64,000 nt of DNA from DASYCK01 sp036500205 (GTDB lineage Bacteria > Myxococcota_A > Polyangia > Fen-1088). The notes beneath the pieces are model-generated. The model made no database searches, was not told the origin of the DNA, and saw only the letters and a list, made by a program, of their open reading frames with translations. Within the stretch, counting starts at the first letter, position 1; the number at the start of each line of letters is the position of its first letter. Position numbers and translations under genes: made by a program. Where the stretch lies: NCBI GenBank assembly GCA_036500205.1, contig DASYCK010000041.1, positions 73,208 to 137,207 on the forward strand, in the 5' to 3' direction. This document shows, piece after piece, positions 45,856 through 54,686 of the stretch.

Positions 45856-47481
45856 GTGAACATCGTGCGACGACTGGTGACCTCGAACATCACATGCTGG
45901 GCGGCGTCTGGCCTTCTGCTGCTCTCGCTCGGCAGTGGCTGCGACCGCCTGTTCCCCCACCACAAGCCGGGGGACGAGTCGGTCTCCATCCCGCTCGATT
46001 CTCCGACGTCGCCGCCGACGCCCACGGCGCCGGTGCGGCCGGACAAGCCGCCGCCCGCAGCCCCGGGCGCGCCAGCGCATCCCGCCGGCACGCCCGCGCC
46101 CGCCGCCACCGTCACCGCCAAGCTGGAGATCCCGGCCGAGGCGCGGGCGCTGTCGCGCGCGTTCTCGAACGTGGCGAAGGCGATGGGGCCGAGCGTGGTC
46201 CGCATCGACGTCGAGGTGGCGCACCCCGACCGCGACGACGACGACGCGCCGACCCCCGAGCGCCTGCCGCCGCAGCTGCGAAAGTTCTTCCAGTTCGGTG
46301 ATCCGGGCGAGCAGGCGCCGCAGCGCGGGACCGGCTCGGGCGTGGTCCTCGACGGCGCCGGGAACATCGTCACCAACCGGCACGTCGTCTCGAAGGCGAC
46401 GAAGGTCAGCGTGACCCTGTCGAACGGCGCCGAGCTGTCGGCCCACGTGGTGGGCGCCGATCAGCAGACCGACGTGGCGGTGGTGCGGCTCGACCGTCCC
46501 CCGGCGAACTTGACGGCGGCCCGCATAGGCGACTCGGACAAGCTGGAGGTCGGCGAGTGGGTGCTGGCCGTGGGGAGCCCCCTCGGCCTCGATCAGACCG
46601 TGACGGCCGGGATCCTGAGCGGCAAGGGGCGGGTGGGGCGCCACGTGCAGATGTCGGGCGAGCGCGTGCGCAGCTACATCCAGACCGACGCCAAGATCAA
46701 CCCGGGCAACTCGGGCGGGCCGCTCGTCAACCTGGGCGCCGAGGTCATCGGCATCAACACGCTCATCAACACCGGCCCGGGCGGCGCGTACGGCTTCGCC
46801 ATCCCCATCAATCAGGTGCGGCGTGTCGCGCAGGCGCTGATCAAGGAAGGACGGGTGCGCTACCCCTACCTGGGCGTGCTGCTGGGCGACCTGCGCGATC
46901 TGCCCGACGAGCAGCGCACGGCGCTGGGGCGCGCGGGGAACCCGCCGACCGAGGGGGCGTTCGTCAGCGGTCTCACCCCGTCCAGCCCCGCGGCCTCGTC
47001 CGGCCTGCGCATGGGCGACGTCATCGTCGGCCTCGACAAGCAGCGCATCGAGAGCGCGGGCGACGTCGTCGACTACGTCTCCGAGCAGGCGATCGGCGGC
47101 AAGATCCAGGTGCAGTACGTCCGCGACGGCAAGAAGAACGCCATCTCCGTCGTGCTGGCCGAGCTGCCGAACGGCGAGCAGCCGGCCGCCATCGGCGGCG
47201 AGTCGGGCTATGGGCTGGCGCTGCAGACCGTCACGCCGCCGCTGGCCGAATCGCTGGGGCTGCGCCGCGACACCAAGGGGGCGGCGATCGTCGAGATCGC
47301 CGCGGGCAGCCCCGCCGAGAAGGCCGGCCTCTCCGCTGGCGAGGTGATCGTCGAGATCGATCGCAAGGCCACGCCCACCGCGGAGGACGCCGAATCGGCG
47401 CTGCGCTCGGGACGCCGGGGCGGGCGGCTGCTGCGGGTCCGGGGCCCGAACGGCGCCCGCTTCGTCACGCTCGAGAAGTAG
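45856..47481 (+). CDS. HtrA/DegP-family serine protease lipoprotein
   Basis: 541 residues. Lipobox SGLLLLSLGSGC (Cys 29), then a Pro-rich linker (50-90). The trypsin-like domain has the triad H176 (VTNRHVVS), D206 (QQTDVAVV) and S286 (INPGNSGGPL). Two PDZ domains follow: about 345-430 (GAFVSGLTPSSPAASSGLRM) and about 450-535 (GAAIVEIAAGSPAEKAGLSA). Envelope protein quality control or processing of neighbours is likely. The lipid anchor is less common than the soluble DegP/DegQ form. GTG start at 45856, 12 bp after the Cys-rich gene on the same strand; it could fold or process that protein. Confidence 0.95.
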   Translation: MNIVRRLVTSNITCWAASGLLLLSLGSGCDRLFPHHKPGDESVSIPLDSPTSPPTPTAPVRPDKPPPAAPGAPAHPAGTPAPAATVTAKLEIPAEARALSRAFSNVAKAMGPSVVRIDVEVAHPDRDDDDAPTPERLPPQLRKFFQFGDPGEQAPQRGTGSGVVLDGAGNIVTNRHVVSKATKVSVTLSNGAELSAHVVGADQQTDVAVVRLDRPPANLTAARIGDSDKLEVGEWVLAVGSPLGLDQTVTAGILSGKGRVGRHVQMSGERVRSYIQTDAKINPGNSGGPLVNLGAEVIGINTLINTGPGGAYGFAIPINQVRRVAQALIKEGRVRYPYLGVLLGDLRDLPDEQRTALGRAGNPPTEGAFVSGLTPSSPAASSGLRMGDVIVGLDKQRIESAGDVVDYVSEQAIGGKIQVQYVRDGKKNAISVVLAELPNGEQPAAIGGESGYGLALQTVTPPLAESLGLRRDTKGAAIVEIAAGSPAEKAGLSAGEVIVEIDRKATPTAEDAESALRSGRRGGRLLRVRGPNGARFVTLEK

Positions 47482-47599
47482 CCGCCGCACCCGACGCAGG
47501 TCGGATCAGGATGTCGTGCTTTTCCGAGACGGGGCGTCGCGACCCTCGAATTTCCGAGGCGTCGTCGCGCGGGCGGGGCCAATCCGTGACCCTTCGCCG

Positions 47600-47630
47600 T
47601 TGACCGTTTGGGCACGTTCGTTGCTATCCT
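47600..47630 (+). promoter_or_regulatory. Candidate sigma-70-type promoter before the NHL pair
   Basis: TTGACC (47600-47605) and TATCCT (47625-47630) with an extended TG-type -10 and a 19-bp spacer, slightly long. Predicted transcription start is near 47637, just before the first NHL lipoprotein gene; the leader would be very short with the ATG at 47643 and about 18 bases with that at 47655. Confidence 0.35.
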
Positions 47631-47642
47631 GGCCCGCAGAAA

Positions 47643-48872
47643 ATGTGGCTTTCGATGCGATCGGTGCGGAAGGGGCTGGCGGGGCTGGCGCTGGCGGGTG
47701 CCGTTCCGTTCGCGATCGGTTGCGGAGGCTCGACGCCCGGGGGAACGGCTCCGGCGCCCTGCGCGGGGCCGGGAACGATCTGCAGCTGGGCAGGAACGGG
47801 CGAGCCCGCCTTCATCGGCGACGGCAAGCCGCCGCTCGAGACGGCGTTGTACTGGCCGATGGACGTCGAGTTCTCGCCGACCGACGGGCTCCCCTACATC
47901 CTCGACTGGCAGAACCATCGGGTCCGCCGGGTCGACGCGACCGGCAAGGTGACGACCGTCCTCGGGACCGACGAGCCGGGCGACGGTCCCGTCTACAACA
48001 TGGGCGACGAGACGACGCCTCCCGGCGTGCTCGGCACGAGGGTCAGCCTCAACCACCCCACGGACATTCAGTTCACACCGGACGGGACGCTGATCCTGGC
48101 CGCCTGGCACAACCACAAGATTCGCCAGCTCGACGTGGTGGCGGACATGGTGCAAGTCGACTGCGGCAGGGGCCCCGGCTACGCCGGCGACGGTGGTCCC
48201 GAGTCGGCGGCGCTGCTCAGCATGCCCAAGGCGCTCGCCCTCGCCCCCTCGGGCGATCTTTACATCGCCGACACACGCAACTTCCGGGTCCGTAAAGTCG
48301 CCGCCGACAGCGGCATCATCACCACCGTGGTGGGGACCGGAATGCGCGGCGGACAGGGGGACGGCGGCGATCCGCTGGCGGCGGGGCTGTCGTTCCAGCA
48401 GGGCCTCGACCAGGGGATCGACGACGACGACAACCCCGAGCCGGGGGGAGCGCTGGCGCTCGACACGACGGGGCGGCTCTACATCGCCGACACCGAGAAC
48501 CAGCGCATCCGCCGGGTCGACTTCGCGCTGGGGCTCATCGAGACGGTCGTCGGAACGGGCACCGCTGGGTTCTCGGGGGATGGCGGGCTGGCCACCGCCG
48601 CGATGCTGAACCATCCCCGCGACATCGAATTCGGCCCCGGGGGCCGCCTGTTCATCGCCGACACCGAGAATCACCGGGTGCGGGTCGTCGATCCCGCCAC
48701 CGGCATCATCACCACCGTCGCGGGCGACGGAAATGCCGCGTATGCCGGGGACGGCGGCATGGCGCTGGCGGCGTCGCTGTGGAGGCCGTTCGGAATCGCG
48801 TTCGACGCTCCGGGGGACCTGTACATCTCGGACACCTTCAACAACCGCATCCGCCGGGTGGTGCAGCCATGA
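47643..48872 (+). CDS. NHL-repeat beta-propeller lipoprotein, copy 1
   Basis: 409 residues. Signal and lipobox: RKGLAGLALAGAVPFAIGC; ATG 47655 is an equally plausible start. The mature part is a run of NHL blades: LILAAWHNHKIRQLDVV, GDLYIADTRNFRVRKVA, GRLYIADTENQRIRRVDF, GRLFIADTENHRVRVVDP, GDLYISDTFNNRIRRVV, alternating with GTGTAGFSGDGG-type turns. Such six-blade propellers bind proteins or polymers; some have lyase activity, which cannot be judged here. Its stop overlaps the start of copy 2 (ATGA). Confidence 0.9.
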   Translation: MWLSMRSVRKGLAGLALAGAVPFAIGCGGSTPGGTAPAPCAGPGTICSWAGTGEPAFIGDGKPPLETALYWPMDVEFSPTDGLPYILDWQNHRVRRVDATGKVTTVLGTDEPGDGPVYNMGDETTPPGVLGTRVSLNHPTDIQFTPDGTLILAAWHNHKIRQLDVVADMVQVDCGRGPGYAGDGGPESAALLSMPKALALAPSGDLYIADTRNFRVRKVAADSGIITTVVGTGMRGGQGDGGDPLAAGLSFQQGLDQGIDDDDNPEPGGALALDTTGRLYIADTENQRIRRVDFALGLIETVVGTGTAGFSGDGGLATAAMLNHPRDIEFGPGGRLFIADTENHRVRVVDPATGIITTVAGDGNAAYAGDGGMALAASLWRPFGIAFDAPGDLYISDTFNNRIRRVVQP

Positions 48873-50050
48873 GGACAGTCCTTCGTTTCACGGCCGGTCT
48901 GCTGCTGACCTGCGCGCCCGTCGCCATCGGTTGCGGCGGCGGTACGCCCGGCGCGACGACGCCCGCTTGCGCCGTCGCCTCGGGAAACATCTGCACGGTC
49001 GCCGGGACGGGAATCGCCGGCGATGGCGAGGATCTGCAGCCGCCGCTGGCGACGCGGCTCTACCTGCCCCAGGACATGACGGTCGGCCCCGACGGCCGAC
49101 TGTACGTCGTCGACTGGAACAACCACCGCATCCGCGTCATCCGGGCCGACGGCAACATGGAGATCGTCGCCGGCATCGGCGAGCTGGGGCCAAACGTCGA
49201 CGACCCGACGTCGGGCCGCCTGAATCACCCCACCAACGTGACGTTCGATCAAAACGGCCTGATGGTGATCGCGGCCTGGCACAACAGCCGCGTGAAGACC
49301 GTCGATCTGACCCTGCCCCCCGACTCCGACATCGTCGACATCTGCGGGAACGGCAAGCGCGGCTTCTCCGGGAACGGTGGCCCGGCCTCGGTGGCCACGC
49401 TGGATCTTCCCGTGGCGGTGGTCTTCGACGCCAACCAGGACCTGCTGATCGCCGACCAGGCGAACCAGATGATCCGGAAGGTCGACCACGTCACCGGGAT
49501 CATCGACACCATCGCCGGCACCGGGCACTGCGCCGACTCCGTCAACCCGGCGCCCTGCGTGCTGAACGACGAGGGCCCGGCGCTGCAGGCGGGGTTTCAT
49601 TTTCCGATCGGGCAAGCGGCGACGCCGGGCGGGCGCATCGCGCTCGATGCCCTGGGCAACATTTACGTGGCCGATACCGAGGATTTTCGCGTTCGCCAGA
49701 TCGATACGAACGGCATCGTGCACACGTACGCGGGCACGGGCGACGATGGCTTCGCCGGTGACGGCGGGCCGGCGACGGCGGCGCAGCTGAGCCGCCTGTC
49801 CGACGTGGCGGTCGAGGTGGACGGCACCGTGCTGGTCGCCGACACCGAGAACAACTGCGTTCGCGCCATCTCCCCGTACGGGATCATCAGCACGTTCGCG
49901 GGGCTGTGCGGGCAGAACGGTTTCACGGGCGACGGCGGACCGGCGACGGCCGCGCTGCTCGACCGCCCCTACGGCATCGAGGTCGCCCCCTCGGGCGACG
50001 TGTACATCGCCGACACGCACAACCAGCGCGTGCGGATCGTCTATCGATAG
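48869..50050 (+). CDS. NHL-repeat beta-propeller lipoprotein, copy 2
   Basis: 393 residues, a diverged tandem duplicate of the preceding gene: same signal layout (LLLTCAPVAIGCGGGTPG versus PFAIGCGGSTPGG) and the same blade order (GRLYVVDWNNHRIRVIR, DLLIADQANQMIRKVDH, GNIYVADTEDFRVRQID, GDVYIADTHNQRVRIVY). Translation is coupled to copy 1 through the ATGA overlap at 48869, so the two are probably made in fixed ratio and may pair. Confidence 0.9.
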   Translation: MRTVLRFTAGLLLTCAPVAIGCGGGTPGATTPACAVASGNICTVAGTGIAGDGEDLQPPLATRLYLPQDMTVGPDGRLYVVDWNNHRIRVIRADGNMEIVAGIGELGPNVDDPTSGRLNHPTNVTFDQNGLMVIAAWHNSRVKTVDLTLPPDSDIVDICGNGKRGFSGNGGPASVATLDLPVAVVFDANQDLLIADQANQMIRKVDHVTGIIDTIAGTGHCADSVNPAPCVLNDEGPALQAGFHFPIGQAATPGGRIALDALGNIYVADTEDFRVRQIDTNGIVHTYAGTGDDGFAGDGGPATAAQLSRLSDVAVEVDGTVLVADTENNCVRAISPYGIISTFAGLCGQNGFTGDGGPATAALLDRPYGIEVAPSGDVYIADTHNQRVRIVYR

Positions 50051-50077
50051 TGGGCCGCCCCAACCAGGAGAGACAAT

Positions 50078-51952
50078 ATGCGTAGCGAACCAGGCCGGAT
50101 GGAAAACAGGGTGGGGCGGGTGGCGCGGTGGACGGCGTTCGCCGGGGTGTCGTTGGTCTGCGCGCTGGTCACGCCGCGGTCGGCGCGGGCCTGCGGGGGG
50201 CTGTTCTGCGACGGTCCGCCGGCGAACCCGTTCGCGCCGCTGCCGGTGGCGCAGAACGGCGAGAACGTCGTGTTCAGCATCGACAAGGATCCGGCGGGCG
50301 GCGCCACCAAGATGACCGCGCAGATCCAGATCCTGTACACCGGGGACGCCGCCCAGTTCTCGTGGGTGGTCCCGGTCGACGCGATGCCGACCCTGGGCGT
50401 GGGGACCGATCAGCTGTTCACGTCGCTGCTGTCGGCGACACAGCCGCAATTCCAGGCGTTGTCGGACGTCGATGGGACCTGCCTGCCCGACAACTACGGC
50501 GGCAAAGGCATCTTCGATGCGGGGATCATCTCGACCCCCACCAACAGCAGCGGCGGCGCCGGGGGCGCCACTGGCGGCGGTCCCACGGGCAGCGTGAACG
50601 TGACGTTTCAGGGCGGCGTCGGCCCCTACGACGCGGCCGTCATCCAGTCGACCGATCCGACGGCGCTGAAGACCTGGCTGACGACGAACGGCTACGTGGT
50701 CGACGATTCGGCCTCCGCCATCATCGATCAGTACGTGAAGGAGAATAAGTTCTTCGTGGCGTTGAAGCTGATGAACGGCATGGGGACCTCCTCGATTCAG
50801 CCGATCGTCCTCACGTTCTACGCTACCGAGCCCTGCATCCCCCTGCGGCTGACGGCGATCGCGGCGAACCCCGACATGCCGGTGCGGGTCTGGGTGCTGG
50901 CGGATGGCCGGGTCGTCCCCAAGACCTTCCTCGAGGTCCAGATCGACGAGGCGCGCATCGACTGGCTCAACGGCGGCTCGAACTATTCATCGATCAGCAA
51001 CAGCCTGCTCAGCCAGGCCGCCGACGAGGCAGGTGGAAACGCGTTCATCACGGAGTACGCCGGGCCGGCCTCGATCGCGGCCCAGTTGCTGTGGTCGCCG
51101 ACCCGCTTCGACCTGACCGCCCTGCAGGCGGCGCAGACGCCGCCCGCCTACGTTCAGGCCCTGATCAATCTGGGCCTGGCCAGCAATTCTCAGGTGCTGC
51201 CGCTGCTCGACATGTACATCCCCATGCCCGCCGACCTCAAGGCCATGGGGATCACGGACGCGCAGTTCTATGCGAACATCTCCTCGTACTACTCGCAGTA
51301 CGCCTTCCCGGCCTTCGATCTGGCCACGCTGACGACGAAGATCTCGGCCAACATCATCGAGCCGCTGCACGCCGCCCAGACGATGATCGATTCGCACGCC
51401 TACATGACGCGCATGAACACCTTCATCTCGCCGCCGGAGATGACGAAGGACGCCTTCTTCTTCGCCTCGACCGGGCTGGGTGACGTTCCGCTCGTGCACA
51501 CGGCCACGTTCCGCACCATGTGCGGCCAGATGAAGTTCATGGGGTGCAACGCCCCGGTGCGGCTCGAGCTCGCCGACGGGCGCAAGGCCTGGGTGCGCGC
51601 CGGCTCCACGGCGACGACGTGCGACTACCGCTCGTACGATCTGAGCGGTCTGCAGGGGCTGCCCGCCTCGGCGATGGCATTCCAGCGCGACGGGCTGGGG
51701 GAAGGCATGGAGGTGGTCGACAACAGCGCGGCCATCGACAAGGGGCTGGCCGCCAACAACAACGCGTACCCGGCCGAACAGAACATGTTCCCCACGCCCA
51801 CCGGCGCGCCCGGCGCGACCAGTGCAAGCAGCGGGGGCGGCTGTTCCTGCGAGATGGGGGGGCGAGGCGCCGGCGGTCTCGGCCTGGGCATCCTGGCCCT
51901 GGGGGTGGCGGCGGGGAGCTTCGCGGTTCGTCGCCGCCGGTCCCGCCGCTGA
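50078..51952 (+). CDS. DUF2330-domain protein with MYXO-CTERM-type sorting tail
   Basis: 624 residues. Signal peptide TAFAGVSLVCALVTPRSARA is followed immediately by the DUF2330 opening CGGLFCDGPPANPFAP. The body has DAAQFSWVVPVDAMPTLGVG and a Gly-rich insert near 155-170. The C-terminus is a tripartite MYXO-CTERM-like signal: GGGCSCEMGG, hydrophobic LGLGILALGVAAGSFAV, then RRRRSRR. In Myxococcota such tails are processed at the Cys and the protein is displayed on the surface. Function of DUF2330 is unknown. It follows the NHL pair by 27 bp and closes the envelope cluster. Confidence 0.92.
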   Translation: MRSEPGRMENRVGRVARWTAFAGVSLVCALVTPRSARACGGLFCDGPPANPFAPLPVAQNGENVVFSIDKDPAGGATKMTAQIQILYTGDAAQFSWVVPVDAMPTLGVGTDQLFTSLLSATQPQFQALSDVDGTCLPDNYGGKGIFDAGIISTPTNSSGGAGGATGGGPTGSVNVTFQGGVGPYDAAVIQSTDPTALKTWLTTNGYVVDDSASAIIDQYVKENKFFVALKLMNGMGTSSIQPIVLTFYATEPCIPLRLTAIAANPDMPVRVWVLADGRVVPKTFLEVQIDEARIDWLNGGSNYSSISNSLLSQAADEAGGNAFITEYAGPASIAAQLLWSPTRFDLTALQAAQTPPAYVQALINLGLASNSQVLPLLDMYIPMPADLKAMGITDAQFYANISSYYSQYAFPAFDLATLTTKISANIIEPLHAAQTMIDSHAYMTRMNTFISPPEMTKDAFFFASTGLGDVPLVHTATFRTMCGQMKFMGCNAPVRLELADGRKAWVRAGSTATTCDYRSYDLSGLQGLPASAMAFQRDGLGEGMEVVDNSAAIDKGLAANNNAYPAEQNMFPTPTGAPGATSASSGGGCSCEMGGRGAGGLGLGILALGVAAGSFAVRRRRSRR

Positions 51953-52034
51953 GCGCGCGGCCGTTCCGGTCGTCACACGAACGTTGGTGCATCGGGCTGG
52001 TTTCCGGCGCGGGATCCGCTAGGTTTCCCGCGCC

Positions 52035-52646
52035 GTGCCCGCTGGACCGAGAACCCTGCAGTTTCGCCTGGTGCTGTCCGCCGTCGAGCGCGGGATCGAT
52101 CTGAACACCAAGCTGGTCGTTCCTCGTCGCGAGGACGAGTCGATGGAGCACGTGGTGCTGCGGGTGCTCGCCTACTGCCTGTTCTGCCACGACGAACGGG
52201 GGGGCGGCCTGCGCCTGGCGCCGGGCCCGGCCGATCGCGACGGCCCCGACCTGTGGTCGCATCACCCCGAGGGGCGACCGGACGAATGGATCATCTGCGG
52301 GGATCCCGACGTCGAGGATCTACGCTACGTGATGCAGCACCAGCGGCAGGCGCGCATCCACATCGTGCTCGGCTCGCCTGACGAGCGGAAGCGGCTGTCC
52401 ACCGGGCTGCACTCGTTTCGCCGGACCCTGCCAGGGTTGCAAGCGGTCGACGTGCGCGAGATCGATCGGGCGCTCGTGGAGGCGCTGGCGCGCGAGGAGC
52501 GGGAGCGCCAGCGCTGGCTCGTCACGGTGGTCGAGAATCACCTCTACGTCGACGCCGACGGGGCGACCGCGGACGGAGAGGTCCAGTCGATGACGGCCGC
52601 GGCGCTGGCGACGACGGCCGAAGGCGCCGCTGAGCTTCACGCTTGA
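52035..52646 (+). CDS. yaeQ: YaeQ-family protein
   Basis: 203 residues with a GTG start at 52035. The sequence LQFRLVLSAVERGIDLNTKL, HVVLRVLAYCLFCHDERGGG, DLWSHHPEGRPDEWI and ICGDPDVEDLRYVMQHQ matches the YaeQ family (PD-(D/E)XK nuclease-like fold, function unproven). The C-terminal part has LYVDADGATADGEV. Its stop overlaps the start of the next gene (TGATG). Confidence 0.9.
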   Translation: MPAGPRTLQFRLVLSAVERGIDLNTKLVVPRREDESMEHVVLRVLAYCLFCHDERGGGLRLAPGPADRDGPDLWSHHPEGRPDEWIICGDPDVEDLRYVMQHQRQARIHIVLGSPDERKRLSTGLHSFRRTLPGLQAVDVREIDRALVEALAREERERQRWLVTVVENHLYVDADGATADGEVQSMTAAALATTAEGAAELHA

Positions 52647-53494
52647 TGGCGATGGGGGCGCTGGCGCGCGCGGTGGCGGCGCTCGCCGCCGTGGCCGCGC
52701 ACCCGGGCCCGGACGTCGAGGCGCCGCGCGCCGAACGGTTCGCCTCCCCGGGGGCGGCCGTCGCGGTGGCGCTGGCGCAAGCGGCGGGGGGGGTGGTGGC
52801 GTTCGGTGAGCTTCACCAGACGAACGCCACGGTGAAGATCCCCTCCGCCTTGCATCGGTTCACCGAGGAGATCTTTCCCGGCATCGCCGGGCGGTTCTCG
52901 CATCTGGTCGTCGAGACCTGGATGACGACCGGCCGCTGTGGGGAGGCCGAGCGGGCGGTGACCGCGGACGTGCAGCGGACCACGGAGCGTCCGGCGCAGA
53001 CGGAGACGGAGATCGAGACGTTGCTGCGGGTGGCGCACGATCACGGCGTGGCGCCCCGCATTCTGTCGATCGGCTGCGCCGACTACCAGGCGATGCGGGG
53101 AGGAGAGGGGGGCGCGGTCGACTACGATCGCACCTTGCGCGTGACGGCGGGCGCGCTGGAGACGGCGATCGTGCGCGCCTTGCGGGCGTCGGGCGCCCCG
53201 CCCGGCGCGGCGCCCCGCCTTGTGGGGGTCTACGGCGGAGCGCTGCACAACGATCTGCATCCCGACCCGGAGCTGGCGGCGTACAGCTTCGTGCCCGGGA
53301 TCCTGGGGGCCACCCTGGGCCGGTACGTCGAGGTCGATCTCGTGGTGCCGGAGTACGCGGCGTCGAGCGCCGCCGTTCGCGCGCAGACGTGGTGGCGATC
53401 ATACCTGCGGGCGCGCCGCCCCGGCGCCACGGTGCTGGTGAGGCGGGACGCCCGGTCGTTCGTGCTCGTGTTTCCAACAATGCCGCACAAATGA
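52646..53494 (+). CDS. Putative Tiki/ChaN-like fold protein
   Basis: 282 residues from the ATG at 52646. A short Ala-rich start (ARAVAALAAVAAH) may be a weak signal peptide. The motif VVAFGELHQTNATVKIPSAL, with LVVETWMTTGRC, resembles the GExH and metal-binding pattern of the Tiki/TraB/ChaN haem-binding or peptidase superfamily. Later conserved-looking parts are LVGVYGGALHNDLHPDPEL, where GGALHND would supply another His. No Fe-S or haem c motif. The family call is tentative. Coupled to yaeQ by overlap. Confidence 0.55.
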   Translation: MAMGALARAVAALAAVAAHPGPDVEAPRAERFASPGAAVAVALAQAAGGVVAFGELHQTNATVKIPSALHRFTEEIFPGIAGRFSHLVVETWMTTGRCGEAERAVTADVQRTTERPAQTETEIETLLRVAHDHGVAPRILSIGCADYQAMRGGEGGAVDYDRTLRVTAGALETAIVRALRASGAPPGAAPRLVGVYGGALHNDLHPDPELAAYSFVPGILGATLGRYVEVDLVVPEYAASSAAVRAQTWWRSYLRARRPGATVLVRRDARSFVLVFPTMPHK

Positions 53495-53549
53495 CGCGCT
53501 TTGCGGGGTTACAGCCCCGGCGGCGCCTGATAGCCTCCGGCGCGTCGTC

Positions 53550-54035
53550 ATGGTCGTCATCTTGATGGGCGTGTCCGGCAGTGGAAAAACCACCATCGGC
53601 GCGAAGCTGGCCGAGGATCTGGGCTGGCGCTTCCTGGACGCGGACGATTTCCATCCGCCCGAGAACGTTCGTCGCATGGCGGCCGGGCATCCCTTGACCG
53701 AGGAAGATCGCAAGCCCTGGCTGGCCCGCCTGCGCGAGGCGATCACGGCGGCCGTCGCGGCGGGCGAGAACCTGACGCTCGCCTGTTCGGCGCTCAGCCA
53801 CGACAGCCGCCACCAGCTCGTCGTCGATGCCGCCGCCGTCCGGCTGGTCTACTTGAAGGGGGAGATGGCGCTGATCCGGCAGCGGCTGCGCAACCGGTCT
53901 GGCCACTTCATGAAGGAAGACATGCTGGCCAGCCAGTTCGCCGCGCTGGAAGAACCGACGGACGCCCTGGTCGTCGACATCGACGACCGCCCCGCCACCA
54001 TCGTCCAGAAGATCCGCGACGGTCTGGGGCTGTGA
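53550..54035 (+). CDS. gntK: Gluconokinase
   Basis: 161 residues, typical GntK size. P-loop LMGVSGSGKTTIGAKLA, substrate loop FLDADDFHPPENVRRMAAG and PLTEEDRKPWLARL, then ACSALSHDSRHQLV. Phosphorylates D-gluconate to 6-phosphogluconate. No gluconate transporter or regulator is adjacent; the gene stands between the Tiki-like gene and convergent greB. Confidence 0.95.
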   Translation: MVVILMGVSGSGKTTIGAKLAEDLGWRFLDADDFHPPENVRRMAAGHPLTEEDRKPWLARLREAITAAVAAGENLTLACSALSHDSRHQLVVDAAAVRLVYLKGEMALIRQRLRNRSGHFMKEDMLASQFAALEEPTDALVVDIDDRPATIVQKIRDGLGL

Positions 54036-54046
54036 CGATCTGAACG

Positions 54047-54601
54047 TCAGCGATACACGATCGCGGCGACGGTGAAGCGCCTGGTGCCGGCGTGCCACTT
54101 CACCACCACGTCGTCGTCCAGGGCCTTCCCCAGCAGCGCCCGCCCGACCGGGGACTTCCACGAGATGTCGCCAGCGGCGCCGTCCACCTCGTCTTGCCCC
54201 ACGATGCGATAGACGTGCGACTCGCCGTCGTCGTCCTCGACGGTCACCGTCGCGCCGAAGAAGACCTGTTCGACGCGGGTCTGCTTCAGCGGATCCACGA
54301 TCTGCACGTCGTCGAGCCGCTTCGACAGGAACCGGAGCCGCCGATCGACCTCGCGCAGCTGCCGCTTGCGATAGATGTACTCCGCGTTCTCCGAGCGATC
54401 GCCCTCGGCCGCCGCGTCGCCCAGCGCCGCCACCACCTCGGGGCGCTTCTTGGTGCGCAGGAACGTCAGCTCGTCCGTCAGCCGGCGAAATCCGGCGGGC
54501 GTGATGTAGTTGATCTCGGTGGGGCGGGGCGGCCCCGCGCGGCCGGCGCCCGCCCTGCTGGGCCGCGGTGAGGGCCGGCCATACCGGGGGCGGAAAGACA
54601 T
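54047..54601 (-). CDS. greB: Transcription elongation factor GreB
   Basis: 184 residues from the ATG at 54601, preferred over longer starts because 'aaggtg' lies 7 bases upstream and the Gre homology begins soon after. The coiled coil NYITPAGFRRLTDELTFLRT ... AAAEGDRSENAEYIYRKRQ contains the acidic tip residues (Glu/Asp) that reach the polymerase active site; GDRSENAEY is GreB-like. The C-terminal FKBP-like domain has SWKSPVGRALLGKALDDDV. A basic Pro/Arg-rich tail of about 25 residues precedes the coiled coil, which is unusual. Confidence 0.93.
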   Translation of the reverse strand: MSFRPRYGRPSPRPSRAGAGRAGPPRPTEINYITPAGFRRLTDELTFLRTKKRPEVVAALGDAAAEGDRSENAEYIYRKRQLREVDRRLRFLSKRLDDVQIVDPLKQTRVEQVFFGATVTVEDDDGESHVYRIVGQDEVDGAAGDISWKSPVGRALLGKALDDDVVVKWHAGTRRFTVAAIVYR

Positions 54602-54686
54602 TGGATTCACCTTACCGCAAGCCCCGGTCCGGCGGTCCGGGAAGTCCCCCGGTGCGCCCCCTCTCGTGTAGGATGTGCCCGTTTTC

